The notes: generated by a model not told the origin, from the letters alone. DNA of 64,000 bases from Pseudanabaenaceae cyanobacterium SKYG29 (GCA_025055675.1 JANWWT010000001.1:372001-436000); one strand, 5' to 3'. Counted from the stretch's first letter, positions 24,954 through 34,258 are shown. Program-made: numbers and translations.

Positions 24954-26446
24954 ACAGTGGTTTTGTTTACATAGTGGGAGCGGGGGTCGGCGGTGTCGGT
25001 AATCTGACTGTCAGAGCAAAAGAGTTGTTGGGGGAGGCAGAAGTTGTTCTGGCTGATGATTTAGTCGATGAGAGTGTGAAATCTTTAGTCCCCCCTACCT
25101 GTACATGGCAGACAGTGGGCAAACGGGGTGGCAAACCGAGTGCTACCCAGGATGAAATTAATCAACTGCTAGTCGAGCTGGCGCAAAACGGCAAAACAGT
25201 AGTGCGGTTGAAAAATGGCGACCCCTGGGTGTTCGGCAGAGCTAGCCAAGAAATCAGAGCCTTGCAGGCAGCGGGTATTGGTTGGACAGTAATACCAGGT
25301 GTTTCTAGTGCCCTTGTCTCACCTCTTTTAGCGGGGATTCCCTTGACTGAGACCGATCGTTCTCCCTGTTTTGTTGTGGCTACGGGCCATGACCCCGATC
25401 GTTTACCTTGGCAGGCATTGGCAGAGATACCCACTTTGGTTATCTTAATGGGTACCAGATTTTTAGATGTCATGCGGGCGCGGTTGCAAGCCTATCGTCC
25501 CGCAGAGACCCCCATAGCTGTTATTCACAGGGCGGGTAGTTGGCAGCAGCAGGTGTGGACGGGTACATTGAGGGATTTAACTTTGCCAGCAGATGTTGAT
25601 CTGTCGCCGGCGGTAATTGTGATTGGGGAGCTGGTCACAGACCGATCGTTTTTCACCCCCTCCTTGCCTCTAGCCCACAAAAAAATATTAGTCACCCGTG
25701 CGGCTGGGCAGTCCTCTGAATTTGTGCAGGGTCTTGAGAAACTGGGGGCTTATGTCCTGGAGATGCCGACGCTGGAGATCACCCCCCCTTCCAGTTGGGA
25801 AGCCCTCGATCGAGCGATCGGGGAAATTGAACGCTATCACTGGTTAATTCTCACGTCCGCTAATGGGATTGAGTCCTTTTTTAGTCGTCTGTTCCTCCAG
25901 AACAAAGATGTTCGCGCCTTACATCATCTCAAGATAGCTGTAGTGGGCAAAAAGACAAAGGAAATGCTGCAAACCTATGGGGTGGTTGCTGACTTGGTGC
26001 CGCCCAATTTTGTCGCTGACAGTTTAGTGGCAGTTTTTCCGGACGTAAGGGGACAAAATATTCTCTTTCCCCGCGTTGAATCAGGGGGCAGGGATGTCCT
26101 GATTACCCAGCTAACTGCCAAAGGGGCAACAGTAGACAGTGTCCCCGCCTATGAGTCTATCTGTCCCCAGACTATTCCTACTGCAGTTGTACAAGCAATT
26201 GCCAGCAGAACGATCGATGTCATTACCTTTGCTAGCTCTAAAACAGTTTTACACTTTGCCCAGCTACTGGATGGCGTGACCGATCGTGCCACTTGGCAGA
26301 GCTGGTTAGAAAATGCCAAAATTGCCTCCATTGGTAGCCAAACCTCCCGCACCTGTCAAGACATCTTTCAGAGAGTCGACATAGAAGCCCAGGAATTCAC
26401 GTTGGCAGGGCTGCAAGCAGCGATCGTTGAGTACTTTCGCTATTAG
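24950..26446 (+). CDS. cobA-hemD: Uroporphyrinogen-III C-methyltransferase / uroporphyrinogen-III synthase fusion
   Basis: 498 residues in two parts. Residues 1-~235 are a SAM-dependent methyltransferase: VYIVGAGVGGVGNLTVRA, DDLVDE, VGKRGGKPSATQDEIN, VVRLKNGDPWVFGRASQE and VIPGVSSA, all CobA/SUMT motifs. Residues ~245-498 are a uroporphyrinogen-III synthase (KKILVTRAAGQSSEF, LILTSANGIESFF, ITFASSKTVLHF). The fusion handles the last step to uroporphyrinogen III and the branch to sirohaem/cobalamin; it occurs in several bacterial groups. Tightly coupled to ppk1. Confidence 0.94.
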   Translation: MNSGFVYIVGAGVGGVGNLTVRAKELLGEAEVVLADDLVDESVKSLVPPTCTWQTVGKRGGKPSATQDEINQLLVELAQNGKTVVRLKNGDPWVFGRASQEIRALQAAGIGWTVIPGVSSALVSPLLAGIPLTETDRSPCFVVATGHDPDRLPWQALAEIPTLVILMGTRFLDVMRARLQAYRPAETPIAVIHRAGSWQQQVWTGTLRDLTLPADVDLSPAVIVIGELVTDRSFFTPSLPLAHKKILVTRAAGQSSEFVQGLEKLGAYVLEMPTLEITPPSSWEALDRAIGEIERYHWLILTSANGIESFFSRLFLQNKDVRALHHLKIAVVGKKTKEMLQTYGVVADLVPPNFVADSLVAVFPDVRGQNILFPRVESGGRDVLITQLTAKGATVDSVPAYESICPQTIPTAVVQAIASRTIDVITFASSKTVLHFAQLLDGVTDRATWQSWLENAKIASIGSQTSRTCQDIFQRVDIEAQEFTLAGLQAAIVEYFRY

Positions 26447-26447
26447 G

Positions 26448-27077
26448 TTAAAGCTGCCAGAAGTTTTGCGTCTCCGCCCAGATATAGTCCAAGACATTAG
26501 CCAAACTATGGTCATCTGCCACCAAACGTACTGTCACGCTGGGGCGACCCTGAGCAAATTCCATACTCCTTTGGGGCAAAACCACATCGTCATATTTGCC
26601 GTGAATAATTAAAATCGGCAATTCCCGCTGGAGACTATTTTCCTCCTGTTGGCAGGCATCGACAAAAAATTCATAGTGGAGGGGCAGCTCCCGTCCTAAT
26701 CCATAGTGATAAAAGTTACGCCTCCCCCTGCTACGCCAATTTGCCATCTCCTCATTCCCCAGCATCTGCTGCAGACATTCCCCAAACCGAAAAGCAGGCG
26801 CTAGGAGAATCAAACTCTTGACATTTGTTGCCCGACTTGCCCACAGTGTGGCTAGCAATCCCCCCAAACTAGAACCCATGACATAACAGGGAGTGTCACC
26901 ATAGTTAGCCTGCAAAAATGCCAGTTGTTTAGATAGAGTAATTGTGGTGAAATCCCCTAAATTTAGATCAGGGGTGAGTAAATTTAAGCCCCGTTCCTGA
27001 AACCGATCGGTGAGATAACTAGCCTTGTGGGACTGGGCGCTCGACCCAAAGCCATGTAAATAAATGTAGTGCACCAT
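26448..27077 (-). CDS. YqiA/YcfP-family alpha/beta hydrolase (esterase)
   Basis: 209 residues. YIYLHGFGSSAQSHKA at the start, the nucleophile elbow GSSLGGLLA, LLAPAFRF, an acid-containing IIHGKYDDVVLPQRS and DDHSLANVLDYI for the catalytic His. This is the YqiA/YcfP branch of small esterases; the natural substrate is unknown. It converges with cobA-hemD with one base between stops. Confidence 0.85.
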   Translation of the reverse strand: MVHYIYLHGFGSSAQSHKASYLTDRFQERGLNLLTPDLNLGDFTTITLSKQLAFLQANYGDTPCYVMGSSLGGLLATLWASRATNVKSLILLAPAFRFGECLQQMLGNEEMANWRSRGRRNFYHYGLGRELPLHYEFFVDACQQEENSLQRELPILIIHGKYDDVVLPQRSMEFAQGRPSVTVRLVADDHSLANVLDYIWAETQNFWQL

Positions 27078-27286
27078 ACTGCAACCAGCGGTTTATTATC
27101 CATAGTTATACTAAAGATAGCAATCCTCTCATCAATTACCACCGATTGATTTTAGATGAGCCTTGGGTAACACAACAAAATCAGAATCAGTGAGAAGTTG
27201 ATTACCCCATCCAGCCTAGGTTCAGCAAATATTGTTCTATGGGTAACAAATTGTGCTACAACTAAACCTTAGTTGTTGGCGATACC

Positions 27287-27730
27287 ATGACGAATCCAGT
27301 TTTAGACGTAGAAGCAATTCAAAAAATCTTGCCCCATCGTTATCCCTTTTTACTGGTAGATCGCATCATTGCCTATGAACCAGGACGATCGGCGGTGGGG
27401 TTGAAAAATGTGACAATTAACGAGCCGTTTTTCCAGGGGCATTTCCCCAACCGTCCAATTATGCCAGGGGTCTTGATTGTAGAGGCAATGGCGCAAGTGG
27501 GGGGAGTAGTGCTGACCCAAATGCCGGGGGCAGAGGGACAGTTATCCCTGTTTGCGGGGATTGATGGAGTCAGGTTTCGTCGTCCCGTCCTCCCTGGGGA
27601 TCAACTGATTATGACGGCAGAGCTGCTGGTGGTCAAACAGAAACGCTTTGGTAAAATGCAAACGAAGGCGGAAGTAGATGGACAACTTGTGTGCGAAGGT
27701 GAGTTAATGTTCTCCCTAGTGGCAATGTAA
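27287..27730 (+). CDS. fabZ: (3R)-hydroxyacyl-ACP dehydratase FabZ
   Basis: 147 residues. [14 protein letters not shown] (catalytic His), [20 protein letters not shown] (hot-dog helix with catalytic Glu) and [14 protein letters not shown] are diagnostic. FabZ dehydrates 3-hydroxyacyl-ACP in fatty acid synthesis and is usually beside lipid A genes, as here with lpxA eight bases downstream. The ATG lies in a 209-base divergent region shared with the esterase gene. No lpxC precedes it, unlike in many other genomes. Confidence 0.96.
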   Translation: MTNPVLDVEAIQKILPHRYPFLLVDRIIAYEPGRSAVGLKNVTINEPFFQGHFPNRPIMPGVLIVEAMAQVGGVVLTQMPGAEGQLSLFAGIDGVRFRRPVLPGDQLIMTAELLVVKQKRFGKMQTKAEVDGQLVCEGELMFSLVAM

Positions 27731-27738
27731 TTTTTACT

Positions 27739-28524
27739 ATGCTGATCCATCCCACGGCAGTAGTCCATCCTGGTGCAGAAATCCATCCATCGGTGCAAAT
27801 CGGTGCCTACTCCGTGATTGGGGAGTACGTCAAAATTGGGGAAAATACCCGCATCGGTACTCATGTGGTAATTGATGGATGGACAGAAATTGGTGCCCGC
27901 AACAAAATTTTTACGGGAGCTGTGATTGGCACGGAACCCCAAGACCTCAAGTATGACGGTGCCCTCACACAAGTCACGATCGGAGATGACAATCTGATTC
28001 GGGAGTATGTAACCATCAATCGTGCTACCTTTGCGGGCGAGAGGACAGTCATTGGTAATCACAATCTCCTCATGGCTTATGTACATGTGGGGCATAACTG
28101 CACTATCCAAGACCGAGTAGTGATTGCTAATTCAGTGGCGCTCTCCGGGCATGTCCTGATTGAAAGTCGGGCACGGGTCAGCGGTGTACTAGGTGTCCAC
28201 CAGTTTGTCCATATCGGTCAGTTGGCGATGGTAGGGGGTATGAGTCGCATTGAACGGGATGTCCCCCCCTTTATGACGGTAGAGGGCAATCCTTCGCGCG
28301 TGCGGGCAATTAACCGCATTGGGTTGGAACGGGCTGGTGTAGATGCTGAAACGATCGGGGAGATCAAAAATGCCTTTCGCATTCTGTATCGCCAGGGGTT
28401 AACTTTACAGGAAGCTCTCAGTAAGTTAGCTGCCTCTGCCAATCCTTACGTGCGTCATCTCTACGATTTTCTCCTAGCCTCTTCTACCGCACCCGGTCGT
28501 CGTCACCCTATCCCTGGCAAATAG
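27739..28524 (+). CDS. lpxA: UDP-N-acetylglucosamine O-acyltransferase LpxA
   Basis: 261 residues. Hexapeptide repeats of a left-handed beta helix run through residues 3-~190 ([44 protein letters not shown]), with the catalytic His in AYVHVGHNC. The helical C-terminal part ([21 protein letters not shown]) is the acyl-ACP-binding domain. It performs the first step of lipid A synthesis. Its 3' end overlaps the convergent mtnP gene by 22 bases. Confidence 0.96.
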   Translation: MLIHPTAVVHPGAEIHPSVQIGAYSVIGEYVKIGENTRIGTHVVIDGWTEIGARNKIFTGAVIGTEPQDLKYDGALTQVTIGDDNLIREYVTINRATFAGERTVIGNHNLLMAYVHVGHNCTIQDRVVIANSVALSGHVLIESRARVSGVLGVHQFVHIGQLAMVGGMSRIERDVPPFMTVEGNPSRVRAINRIGLERAGVDAETIGEIKNAFRILYRQGLTLQEALSKLAASANPYVRHLYDFLLASSTAPGRRHPIPGK

Positions 28525-29375
28525 GGGCGCAATATAGGTGCCAATGCCTGCAACCGCTCAGGGGGTACTTGCCTAAGGTCAGTCAGAATCGCTTGCTTGA
28601 GGGCGCTATGGGCGGGGGAGACAGGGGGATTAGCTGTGATCATGGCTACAGCCTGACGTATGACTTGGCGAGCAGTTTCCGCGTTCTGTTGGAGGTTAGC
28701 CACCACCATCTCCACTGTGACCGCCGCGTGGTCAGGATGCCAGCAGTCATAATCTGTCACTAAAGCCAGAGTAGCATAGGCAATTTCTGCTTCCCGCGCC
28801 AGTTTCGCTTCTGTGACATTGGTCATGCCGATAACGCTTGCGCCCCATTGGCGATATAAGTGGGATTCCGCTTGGCTAGAAAATGCTGGTCCCTCTATGC
28901 ACAAATATACCCCCCCCCGATGGACATTTGCCCCTACCGCTGTAGCCGCTGTAGCTAATATCTCCGCCAGATAAGGACAGACAGGTTGACTAAAGGAAAC
29001 ATGGGCAACTATCCCTTCGCCAAAAAAAGTGTCTGCTCGTTTGTAGGTGCGATCGATAAACTGATGGGGCACGACTAAGTCCAAAGGGCATATTTCTGCC
29101 TGGAGGGAACCCACCGCTGAAGCCGACAGGATATACTTTACGCCCAGTTCCTTGAGGGCATAAATGTTGGCACGATAGGGCACCTCCTGGGGCAAAAGAT
29201 GGTGAGTCCTGCCATGGCGGGGAAGAAAAACAACCTTGGCACCCCCTAGACTTCCCCCTAGTAAAGTGTCAGAAGTGGCACCAAAGGGAGTAACTACCGA
29301 AATCTCCTCTTGCAATTCCAGGTCAGGCATCTGGTACAGACCACTGCCGCCAATGATACCAATTGTGTATGTCAT
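28503..29375 (-). CDS. mtnP: S-methyl-5'-thioadenosine phosphorylase
   Basis: 290 residues. [38 protein letters not shown] (phosphate-binding region), [39 protein letters not shown] and [16 protein letters not shown] match MTA phosphorylase. It splits methylthioadenosine to adenine and methylthioribose-1-phosphate in methionine salvage. The other salvage genes are not here. It follows the upstream winged-helix-like gene with stop and start directly adjoining, so the two are probably coupled. Confidence 0.94.
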   Translation of the reverse strand: MTYTIGIIGGSGLYQMPDLELQEEISVVTPFGATSDTLLGGSLGGAKVVFLPRHGRTHHLLPQEVPYRANIYALKELGVKYILSASAVGSLQAEICPLDLVVPHQFIDRTYKRADTFFGEGIVAHVSFSQPVCPYLAEILATAATAVGANVHRGGVYLCIEGPAFSSQAESHLYRQWGASVIGMTNVTEAKLAREAEIAYATLALVTDYDCWHPDHAAVTVEMVVANLQQNAETARQVIRQAVAMITANPPVSPAHSALKQAILTDLRQVPPERLQALAPILRPYLPGIG

Positions 29376-29921
29376 TTAATACTCCAAAGATGCGGTGTAA
29401 ACCCCAGCCCGATCGGGTAGGCGGTACCATTTTCCTTCCTGCTTGCCCTTGGATAGACTCTTAGTGACACGGTCTTTTGCCACTTTGAATTGTTCAGGCG
29501 TGAGGTCTCTACCGTAGAGAGCGTAAACGATCGTATCAGTGTCAACGGCTCCCCCCTTAGTCTTGAGGACTTGAGCGATCGCTTCATGCATGGTCAGGTT
29601 GTGGTAAGGCTTGATAATCTTTAATCCTTGTACTCGCTCTCGCCGTCTGCCCTTAGGTTTTTGACTGGTAGTGCTGTTGACTGCTGGTTTATCGTTCACA
29701 GTCGCAGTGCCGTTCTTTGTGGCGACAGAGAGGAGAAGTTCCACTTGGGAAAGCTGCAGTTTAGCATATTCACGACAACGATCGAACTCCTCCAGGAGAG
29801 TGTGATAGGAATGACGAAGGGTGCGCAGGGATAGTTCTATTTGTTCAGGGGAGATGTCCATAGCTGTTTTCTCACTCATAGTTAAGGGGCTTTGTGCACT
29901 TCTACCAATAATATAGGACAT
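29376..29921 (-). CDS. Hypothetical protein with coiled N-terminus and HTH-like C-terminus
   Basis: Up to 181 residues. The first Met at 29921 may be too early; ATGs at 29879 and 29861 (MDISPEQIEL) give the better-looking N-terminus. A helical, charged N-terminal region (ELSLRTLRHSYHTLLEEFDRCR), a basic linker PKGRRRERVQ, then a compact C-terminal domain: LTMHEAIAQVLKTKGGAVDTDTIVYALYGR and KSLSKGKQEGKWYRLPDRAGVYT, which looks like a winged-helix (HARE-HTH-like) DNA-binding fold. DNA binding is inferred. Stop abuts the mtnP start. Confidence 0.65.
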   Translation of the reverse strand: MSYIIGRSAQSPLTMSEKTAMDISPEQIELSLRTLRHSYHTLLEEFDRCREYAKLQLSQVELLLSVATKNGTATVNDKPAVNSTTSQKPKGRRRERVQGLKIIKPYHNLTMHEAIAQVLKTKGGAVDTDTIVYALYGRDLTPEQFKVAKDRVTKSLSKGKQEGKWYRLPDRAGVYTASLEY

Positions 29922-30020
29922 TCTTTTGTGAAAGAGAATAATTTTTTGCGGGTGAAACTGGTATACCTGGCGTGGTAGGCTGTTATTCGTTTGTTTTTAC
30001 AGGTCTTAATATCAAGCAAT

Positions 30021-30914
30021 ATGAAAACTGTGTGGGTATTTCCAGGACAAGGTTCACAAACTCCAGGTATGGGAGCTGATTTAGTAGACTCGGAAAAATT
30101 TAATCAAGCCTCGGAGGTGCTAGGGTGGTCAGTGGCAGAAGTCTGTCAAGGGGGCGGTGACATGCTCTCCCGCACAGATTTTACCCAGCCTTGTTTGTAT
30201 GTTATTTCTGCTGTCCTCTCTGATTTTCTAAAAGAGCAGGGGCATTACCCTGATTTGGTCGCCGGCCACAGTTTGGGGGAATATTCTGCTCTCTACTGTG
30301 CGGGTGCCTTTGACTTCCTGACGGGCTTGCAATTAGTGCAACAACGATCGCTATTAATGTCGCAAGTAGAGGGGGGGAAGATGGTGGCGTTAATCGGCTA
30401 TGACCGAGACAAGTTGGAATTTCTCCTCTCCCAGCGGCAGGATGTTGTCATTGCCAATGATAATAGTTTCGATCAGGTAGTGATTTCTGGCTTGGAGACA
30501 GCTGTGGCAGAGGTTGTGGCAGAACTAAAGCCGAAACGGGCAATTTACCTACCTGTCAGTGGTGCCTTTCATTCTCCTTTCATGGCGACAGCAGCAGCGG
30601 CATTTAAGCATCATCTCGATCGGGTTACTTTCTCTGATTTATCTGTACCGTTGCTCTCCAATGTGGCTCCCCAATCCCCGACAACCAATGGTGCCCTTTG
30701 TCACAAGTATTTAGCGGAACAGATGACAGCCCCTGTGCGTTGGCGAGAATTGTGTTTACACTTACCAGCCTTGGGGTGTGAACAAGTGATTGAAGTGGGA
30801 GCAGGCAGAGTTCTCACAGGCTTGATCAAGCGCACAGTACCTGGTCTCAAACTGGTCAATATCAGTGACCGACAACAAGTACTGGAATTGGCATCTGCTG
30901 ATATGAGGAAGTGA
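30021..30914 (+). CDS. fabD: Malonyl-CoA:ACP transacylase FabD
   Basis: 297 residues from ATG 30021 (a TTG 30 bases upstream is not needed). VWVFPGQGSQTPGMG, VAGHSLGEYSALYCAGAF (nucleophile Ser in GHSLG), LVQQRSLLMSQVEGGKM (Arg of the malonyl site), VSGAFHSPFM (catalytic His) and VIEVGAGRVLTGLIKRT. It loads malonate on ACP for fatty acid synthesis. No fabH or other fab gene is adjacent apart from distant fabZ. The gene is followed by a long non-coding stretch. Confidence 0.95.
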   Translation: MKTVWVFPGQGSQTPGMGADLVDSEKFNQASEVLGWSVAEVCQGGGDMLSRTDFTQPCLYVISAVLSDFLKEQGHYPDLVAGHSLGEYSALYCAGAFDFLTGLQLVQQRSLLMSQVEGGKMVALIGYDRDKLEFLLSQRQDVVIANDNSFDQVVISGLETAVAEVVAELKPKRAIYLPVSGAFHSPFMATAAAAFKHHLDRVTFSDLSVPLLSNVAPQSPTTNGALCHKYLAEQMTAPVRWRELCLHLPALGCEQVIEVGAGRVLTGLIKRTVPGLKLVNISDRQQVLELASADMRK

Positions 30915-31776
30915 AATCATCTCTGGCGGGACAATGGTTCTTGCTTAGGATTGATACCATAATGCTATCGGCATCCTTAGTTTGTCATTGGATGATAAAC
31001 CAAGAGGGCAAAGCAGCAAAATTTACTACGGCTGTAAACAAATCTAAGATACCTGCACTCTATAGCTCAAGTATCATCCTAAAGCCCTGTCTCGCCAGAT
31101 TATGCTAAGCAGTTGTCGAGGTCTGATAGAAGTATTAAAGGTTTACAGCAAGACGATTCTGGATTATTTACATCATCGGGACAGTGCTAATTAGGAATTG
31201 ATGCACGATCGGTAACAAAGGACTGAGATTGATTGATTACTTTGCCGGAGCAGCAGATTCTGGTAATTAATGAAATTAGACTAGTATTGGGGTCAAGGGT
31301 TATACTCAAACTTATCAGGATAATTCTGGATGGACAAGTTTCTGAGGTTGGGTATAGAGGATATTTACGTTGAATGACCTATGATAGACTCAGGTTTACC
31401 AAGAGGGCTGTTAGGATGATAGTCCCATGATTTCACTGCTGTCAATGAAGCAATTCAATCTGAAGAATAGTGTTACATTCCTCCAGCTATCCAAGAGCTT
31501 CTGAGATTGGGAAAATGCCATCCCAAGCTAGATTAGGATTATAAGTACTTAGTCTCCACAAAGCAAAAGTCCTTCTGTCTTGGACAGAGCTTCACGGGAT
31601 AGTGCAAAGTTTTATACAATGAATCATAGAGTTATATGGTTTGACTAGTGATTAAGGACTGCTTATGGTTTAATAGAATCAGCTACTACACGGGTTCCTT
31701 AGCCATATCTTACTGCAATATTGTGGTAGGACTGAAGATATGCTCCTAAACTTTCTCAAAAGAACAGTATCTTCTT
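30915..31776. other. 862-base region without a recognisable gene
   Basis: Both strands are broken by many stops. Short open stretches with plausible protein character exist, for example one reading ITLPEQQILVINEIRLVLGS around 31235-31300, but none has a family match I can name. Base composition is more A+T-rich than the neighbours and CGATCG is rarer. I read it as decayed coding DNA at the left edge of the accessory region, possibly containing the GluR0 promoter at its right end. No hairpin terminator for fabD is evident. Confidence 0.5.
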
Positions 31777-32895
31777 ATGCATAACGTTTCCAAGGTTGGG
31801 GTTAAGGCAGCAGTAGTTGTGCTTTCTATCATGGGCGCACTAATCATTTTGCCGTGGTCATTGGCGCTTCCTGCCAGTGCTTCCCCAGTCCCACCGCAAC
31901 CGCAGCAGGTGCTACGGGTGGCAACGCGCATTATCGAGCCCCTGGTTGTGGAGCAAGGTGACATGCTAACTGGCTTCAGCATTGACCTATGGCGCGAGGT
32001 GGCACGCCGTGCTGGGTTGAAATACCAGTTTGTCAAAATAGACACTTTACAGGCAATGCTCAGGGCAGTCGAATACGGATATGCCGACGTTGCTATTGCA
32101 GCAATCAGTATGACACCTGAACGCGAGGCTCGTCTTGATTTTGCCCATTCCTACTACCAGTCTGGGTTGCAGATTATGGCACCGATTCGGAAGACTAGTT
32201 TCCTCAGGCTGTTATCCAACATTCCGTGGCTAGAATTGCTGGGTGTGGTCGGTGGATTCTGTTTTCTGGTTTTGATTGCTGCCCATGCCATCTGGCTGGT
32301 TGAGCGAGGGCACAACCCAGATTTCCCAAAGAGTTACCTGCGCGGTGTTGGTGAGGGAATTTGGTGGGCTGTGGTCACAGTCCTCACTGTTGGCTATGGC
32401 GACCGCACACCGAAGCAACCCTTGGGGAGAGGAATCGCTATTCTCTGGATGTTCACCGGTCTGTTCCTCGTTGCCCAGCTCACTGCGACAATCAGTGCAC
32501 GACTCACTTTGCAGGGACTACAAGGTCACATTAGTGGGTTCGAGGATTTGCCTGGCAAGCGCATAGTCACCATTGCTGGCACTACAGCCGATCGGTTTCT
32601 GACCACCCGTGGCATTGAGCACGACACAGTCAGACGAGTCAAGGAAGCGTACACACGCTTGCAAACTAATCAGTCTGATGCATTTGTCTACGATGCACCA
32701 ATTCTAAATTATTACGCTTCTCACGCTGGCAAGGGTAAAGTACGTGTGGTCGGCGAACTTCTCCAACCAGACCCCTACGGTATAGCCCTCCCGCAGAAAA
32801 GCCCCTACCGCGAAGCTATTAACATTGCTGTACTGGAACTCTACATTGATGGCACGCACCAGCAACTGACACAACGTTGGTTCAGCAAAGTGTAG
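31777..32895 (+). CDS. GluR0-like ligand-gated potassium channel (prokaryotic ionotropic glutamate receptor)
   Basis: 372 residues. A signal peptide (to about residue 38), then a split periplasmic-binding-protein domain: RVATRIIEPLVV, GFSIDLWREVARRAGL (S1 part), a transmembrane channel module with M1 LLGVVGGFCFLVLIAAHAIWL, pore loop GIWWAVVTVLTVGYGDRTPK containing the K+ filter TVGYGD, M2 AILWMFTGLFLVAQLTATI, and the S2 lobe GKRIVTIAGTTADRFL, DAFVYDAPILNYY, PYGIALPQKSPYR. This is the architecture of GluR0 from Synechocystis: ligand domain interrupted by an inverted potassium pore. The ligand may be glutamate or another amino acid. The gene is isolated, flanked by non-coding or decayed DNA. 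Confidence 0.92.
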   Translation: MHNVSKVGVKAAVVVLSIMGALIILPWSLALPASASPVPPQPQQVLRVATRIIEPLVVEQGDMLTGFSIDLWREVARRAGLKYQFVKIDTLQAMLRAVEYGYADVAIAAISMTPEREARLDFAHSYYQSGLQIMAPIRKTSFLRLLSNIPWLELLGVVGGFCFLVLIAAHAIWLVERGHNPDFPKSYLRGVGEGIWWAVVTVLTVGYGDRTPKQPLGRGIAILWMFTGLFLVAQLTATISARLTLQGLQGHISGFEDLPGKRIVTIAGTTADRFLTTRGIEHDTVRRVKEAYTRLQTNQSDAFVYDAPILNYYASHAGKGKVRVVGELLQPDPYGIALPQKSPYREAINIAVLELYIDGTHQQLTQRWFSKV

Positions 32896-33210
32896 AGAGC
32901 TTCAACCTTTTTAATATTGTCATAGCCCTCAAATATGCTACGACTGTCCTAGAAAGTTATCTAATAAGTAAGATGGATGACATTTGTCAGTACACAGATC
33001 GGACATAGTCGATCGGCTGTGTCAAGGTGTGAAGAAGAGAGCTGGGTTGTTTGGATTGTAGTTTACTCCAACTCCGTATCTTAGTATAGACTGCCCGATC
33101 GGTCTAATTCCCTAAAAACTAACATGTTGTTCTGCAAGAATTCCAAACTTGCCATAACCTAGTGTTTGAGTTGTTGGTTTGTCCTCCACTTTGAACGACC
33201 GACAGAAGTA
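32896..33210. other. 315-base gap without a recognisable gene
   Basis: No frame of useful length on either strand. The bases directly after the GluR0 stop show no clear terminator hairpin. Scattered CGATCG sites occur (near 33010 and 33098). I see nothing further. Confidence 0.5.
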
Positions 33211-33473
33211 TTACCCGACTCCGCTTATAATTGAGTTGCTCTCACCACAATAGGCATTGTCAACTCTAGCAGTTGCACTCCAGGATAAAGCCAGAGCTAG
33301 ACTCAGCCACTCATTTACAGGGCGATCGAGCTGTATCCGTCTTCCCAGCAAGAAAAGATACTAACGCCCAATCCAATTGATTGATGCTCTGCGATTAATT
33401 CGCCTAGTCGCTCCGTCAGCCGAGGACTATTATCGACCCACCATACCCAGATGTGCGTATCTAAAATAATCAC
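33211..33473 (-). pseudogene. VapC-like PIN-domain toxin, frameshifted remnant
   Basis: Reading leftward from a GTG at 33473, the frame gives (M)IILDTHIWVWWVDNSPRLTE, the N-terminus of a PIN-domain RNase with the first catalytic Asp, then IGLGVSIFSCWE. The frame stops at TAA 33315-33317. In the neighbouring frame the sequence goes on as RRIQLDRPVNEWLSLALA, exactly the next part of this toxin family, ending at TAA 33211-33213. The core beyond this is degraded (SWSATARVDNAYCG). The gene is thus broken by a frameshift near 33340 and lacks its C-terminal half. A decayed antitoxin-like start precedes it. Confidence 0.75.
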
Positions 33474-33474
33474 T

Positions 33475-33540
33475 TCAGCACTGCCCAATCTTCAGCAGAT
33501 ACTGCTGGCTTCGTTGTGCCATTAGTTTGTGACTATACAT
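33475..33540 (-). pseudogene. Remnant of antitoxin gene upstream of VapC-like toxin
   Basis: A 21-codon frame (MYSHKLMAQRSQQYLLKIGQC) starts behind a good ribosome-binding site (GAGGG) and stops one base before the toxin GTG, the coupling typical of toxin-antitoxin pairs. At 21 codons it is far too short for an antitoxin; it probably keeps only the ends of the gene after an internal deletion. The family cannot be named. Confidence 0.4.
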
Positions 33541-33669
33541 GTTCAATCCCTCTTACTGTAGTTTAGCTATTTTTGATACCTGTGTGTTTCGTAGCCAGCG
33601 TTCCATAACTTTTGCCAAGAATAATTTACACTACAGGCTCGAAAATCTGGCTTTTGTTGGAAAGGTTGC

Positions 33670-34250
33670 CTAACATAGAGCACTATACAGCTCTCCCCTT
33701 GAACTTGATAGTTCCCACCACATTCCCCCACTTTGAACACATCCCCCCTCTGAGAAATCCTGATTCACTGGAACCTGCACCAATGCCAAGATAAAACTAT
33801 CGGGTTTGTTGAGTGCTGCTAGAGTTTCATTTCGTTCTATCCTGCCCTTCACCTCAATGAACCGTAGCCATCCAGTTTCTGATACCACTAATTCAATGTC
33901 ACAACCACACTTCTGATCGCTGACATCCCGTGGTTAATAGCCCAAAGACTTCTCGATCGCCATAACTGCTTCCATTGCTATTTTCTCAACTCGCTGTGTT
34001 TCTTTAGCGAAGGTGTCAGGTGTTGCTTCCCGTTTGCCTTGTAGCCGTTGCAATAGACCGATTGGGATCACTAGTGCCCCACCAATGACGACTGGAGGTA
34101 GGGGGGACAGTTGGCGTTCCTGCTCCAATTCAGCTAGACGCTTTTGTAGCCGTGCTGCTAACTCCTCTGCTCGTTTTTGAGCTTTGGCAGAGTTGAGTTT
34201 GGTATTTGGCTTCCCTGCTTGTTCCTGCAAGCGGAGTTCCGCGGCACGAT
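33670..34250 (-). pseudogene. C-terminal remnant of an SNF2-type helicase with DUF3883-like domain
   Basis: In one frame, reading leftward: NRAAELRLQEQAGKP, a coiled region KRAEELAARLQKRLAELEQE, PLPPVVIGGALVIPIGLLQRL, and ATPDTFAKETQRVEKIAMEA, followed by EKSLGY and a TAA at 33934-33936. The same frame then continues PRDVSDQKCGCDIELVVS, GWLRFIEVKGR and NETLAALNKPDSFILALVQV, which is the 'NO VEIN'/DUF3883 nuclease-like tail of large bacterial helicases found in restriction/defence loci. About 10 residues appear deleted after VKGR, and the whole helicase core is missing. So this is a truncated, stop-interrupted relic. Confidence 0.75.
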
Positions 34251-34258
34251 TTCAGTAG

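Noticed and set aside
27601-28110. 169-codon antisense open frame across fabZ and lpxA
   Set aside because: Overlaps two certain genes, composition is unlike a protein (His/Cys-rich and without secondary-structure pattern).
30911-31108. 65-codon frame directly after fabD
   Set aside because: No ribosome site and no similarity; sits in the decayed stretch and reads as random sequence.
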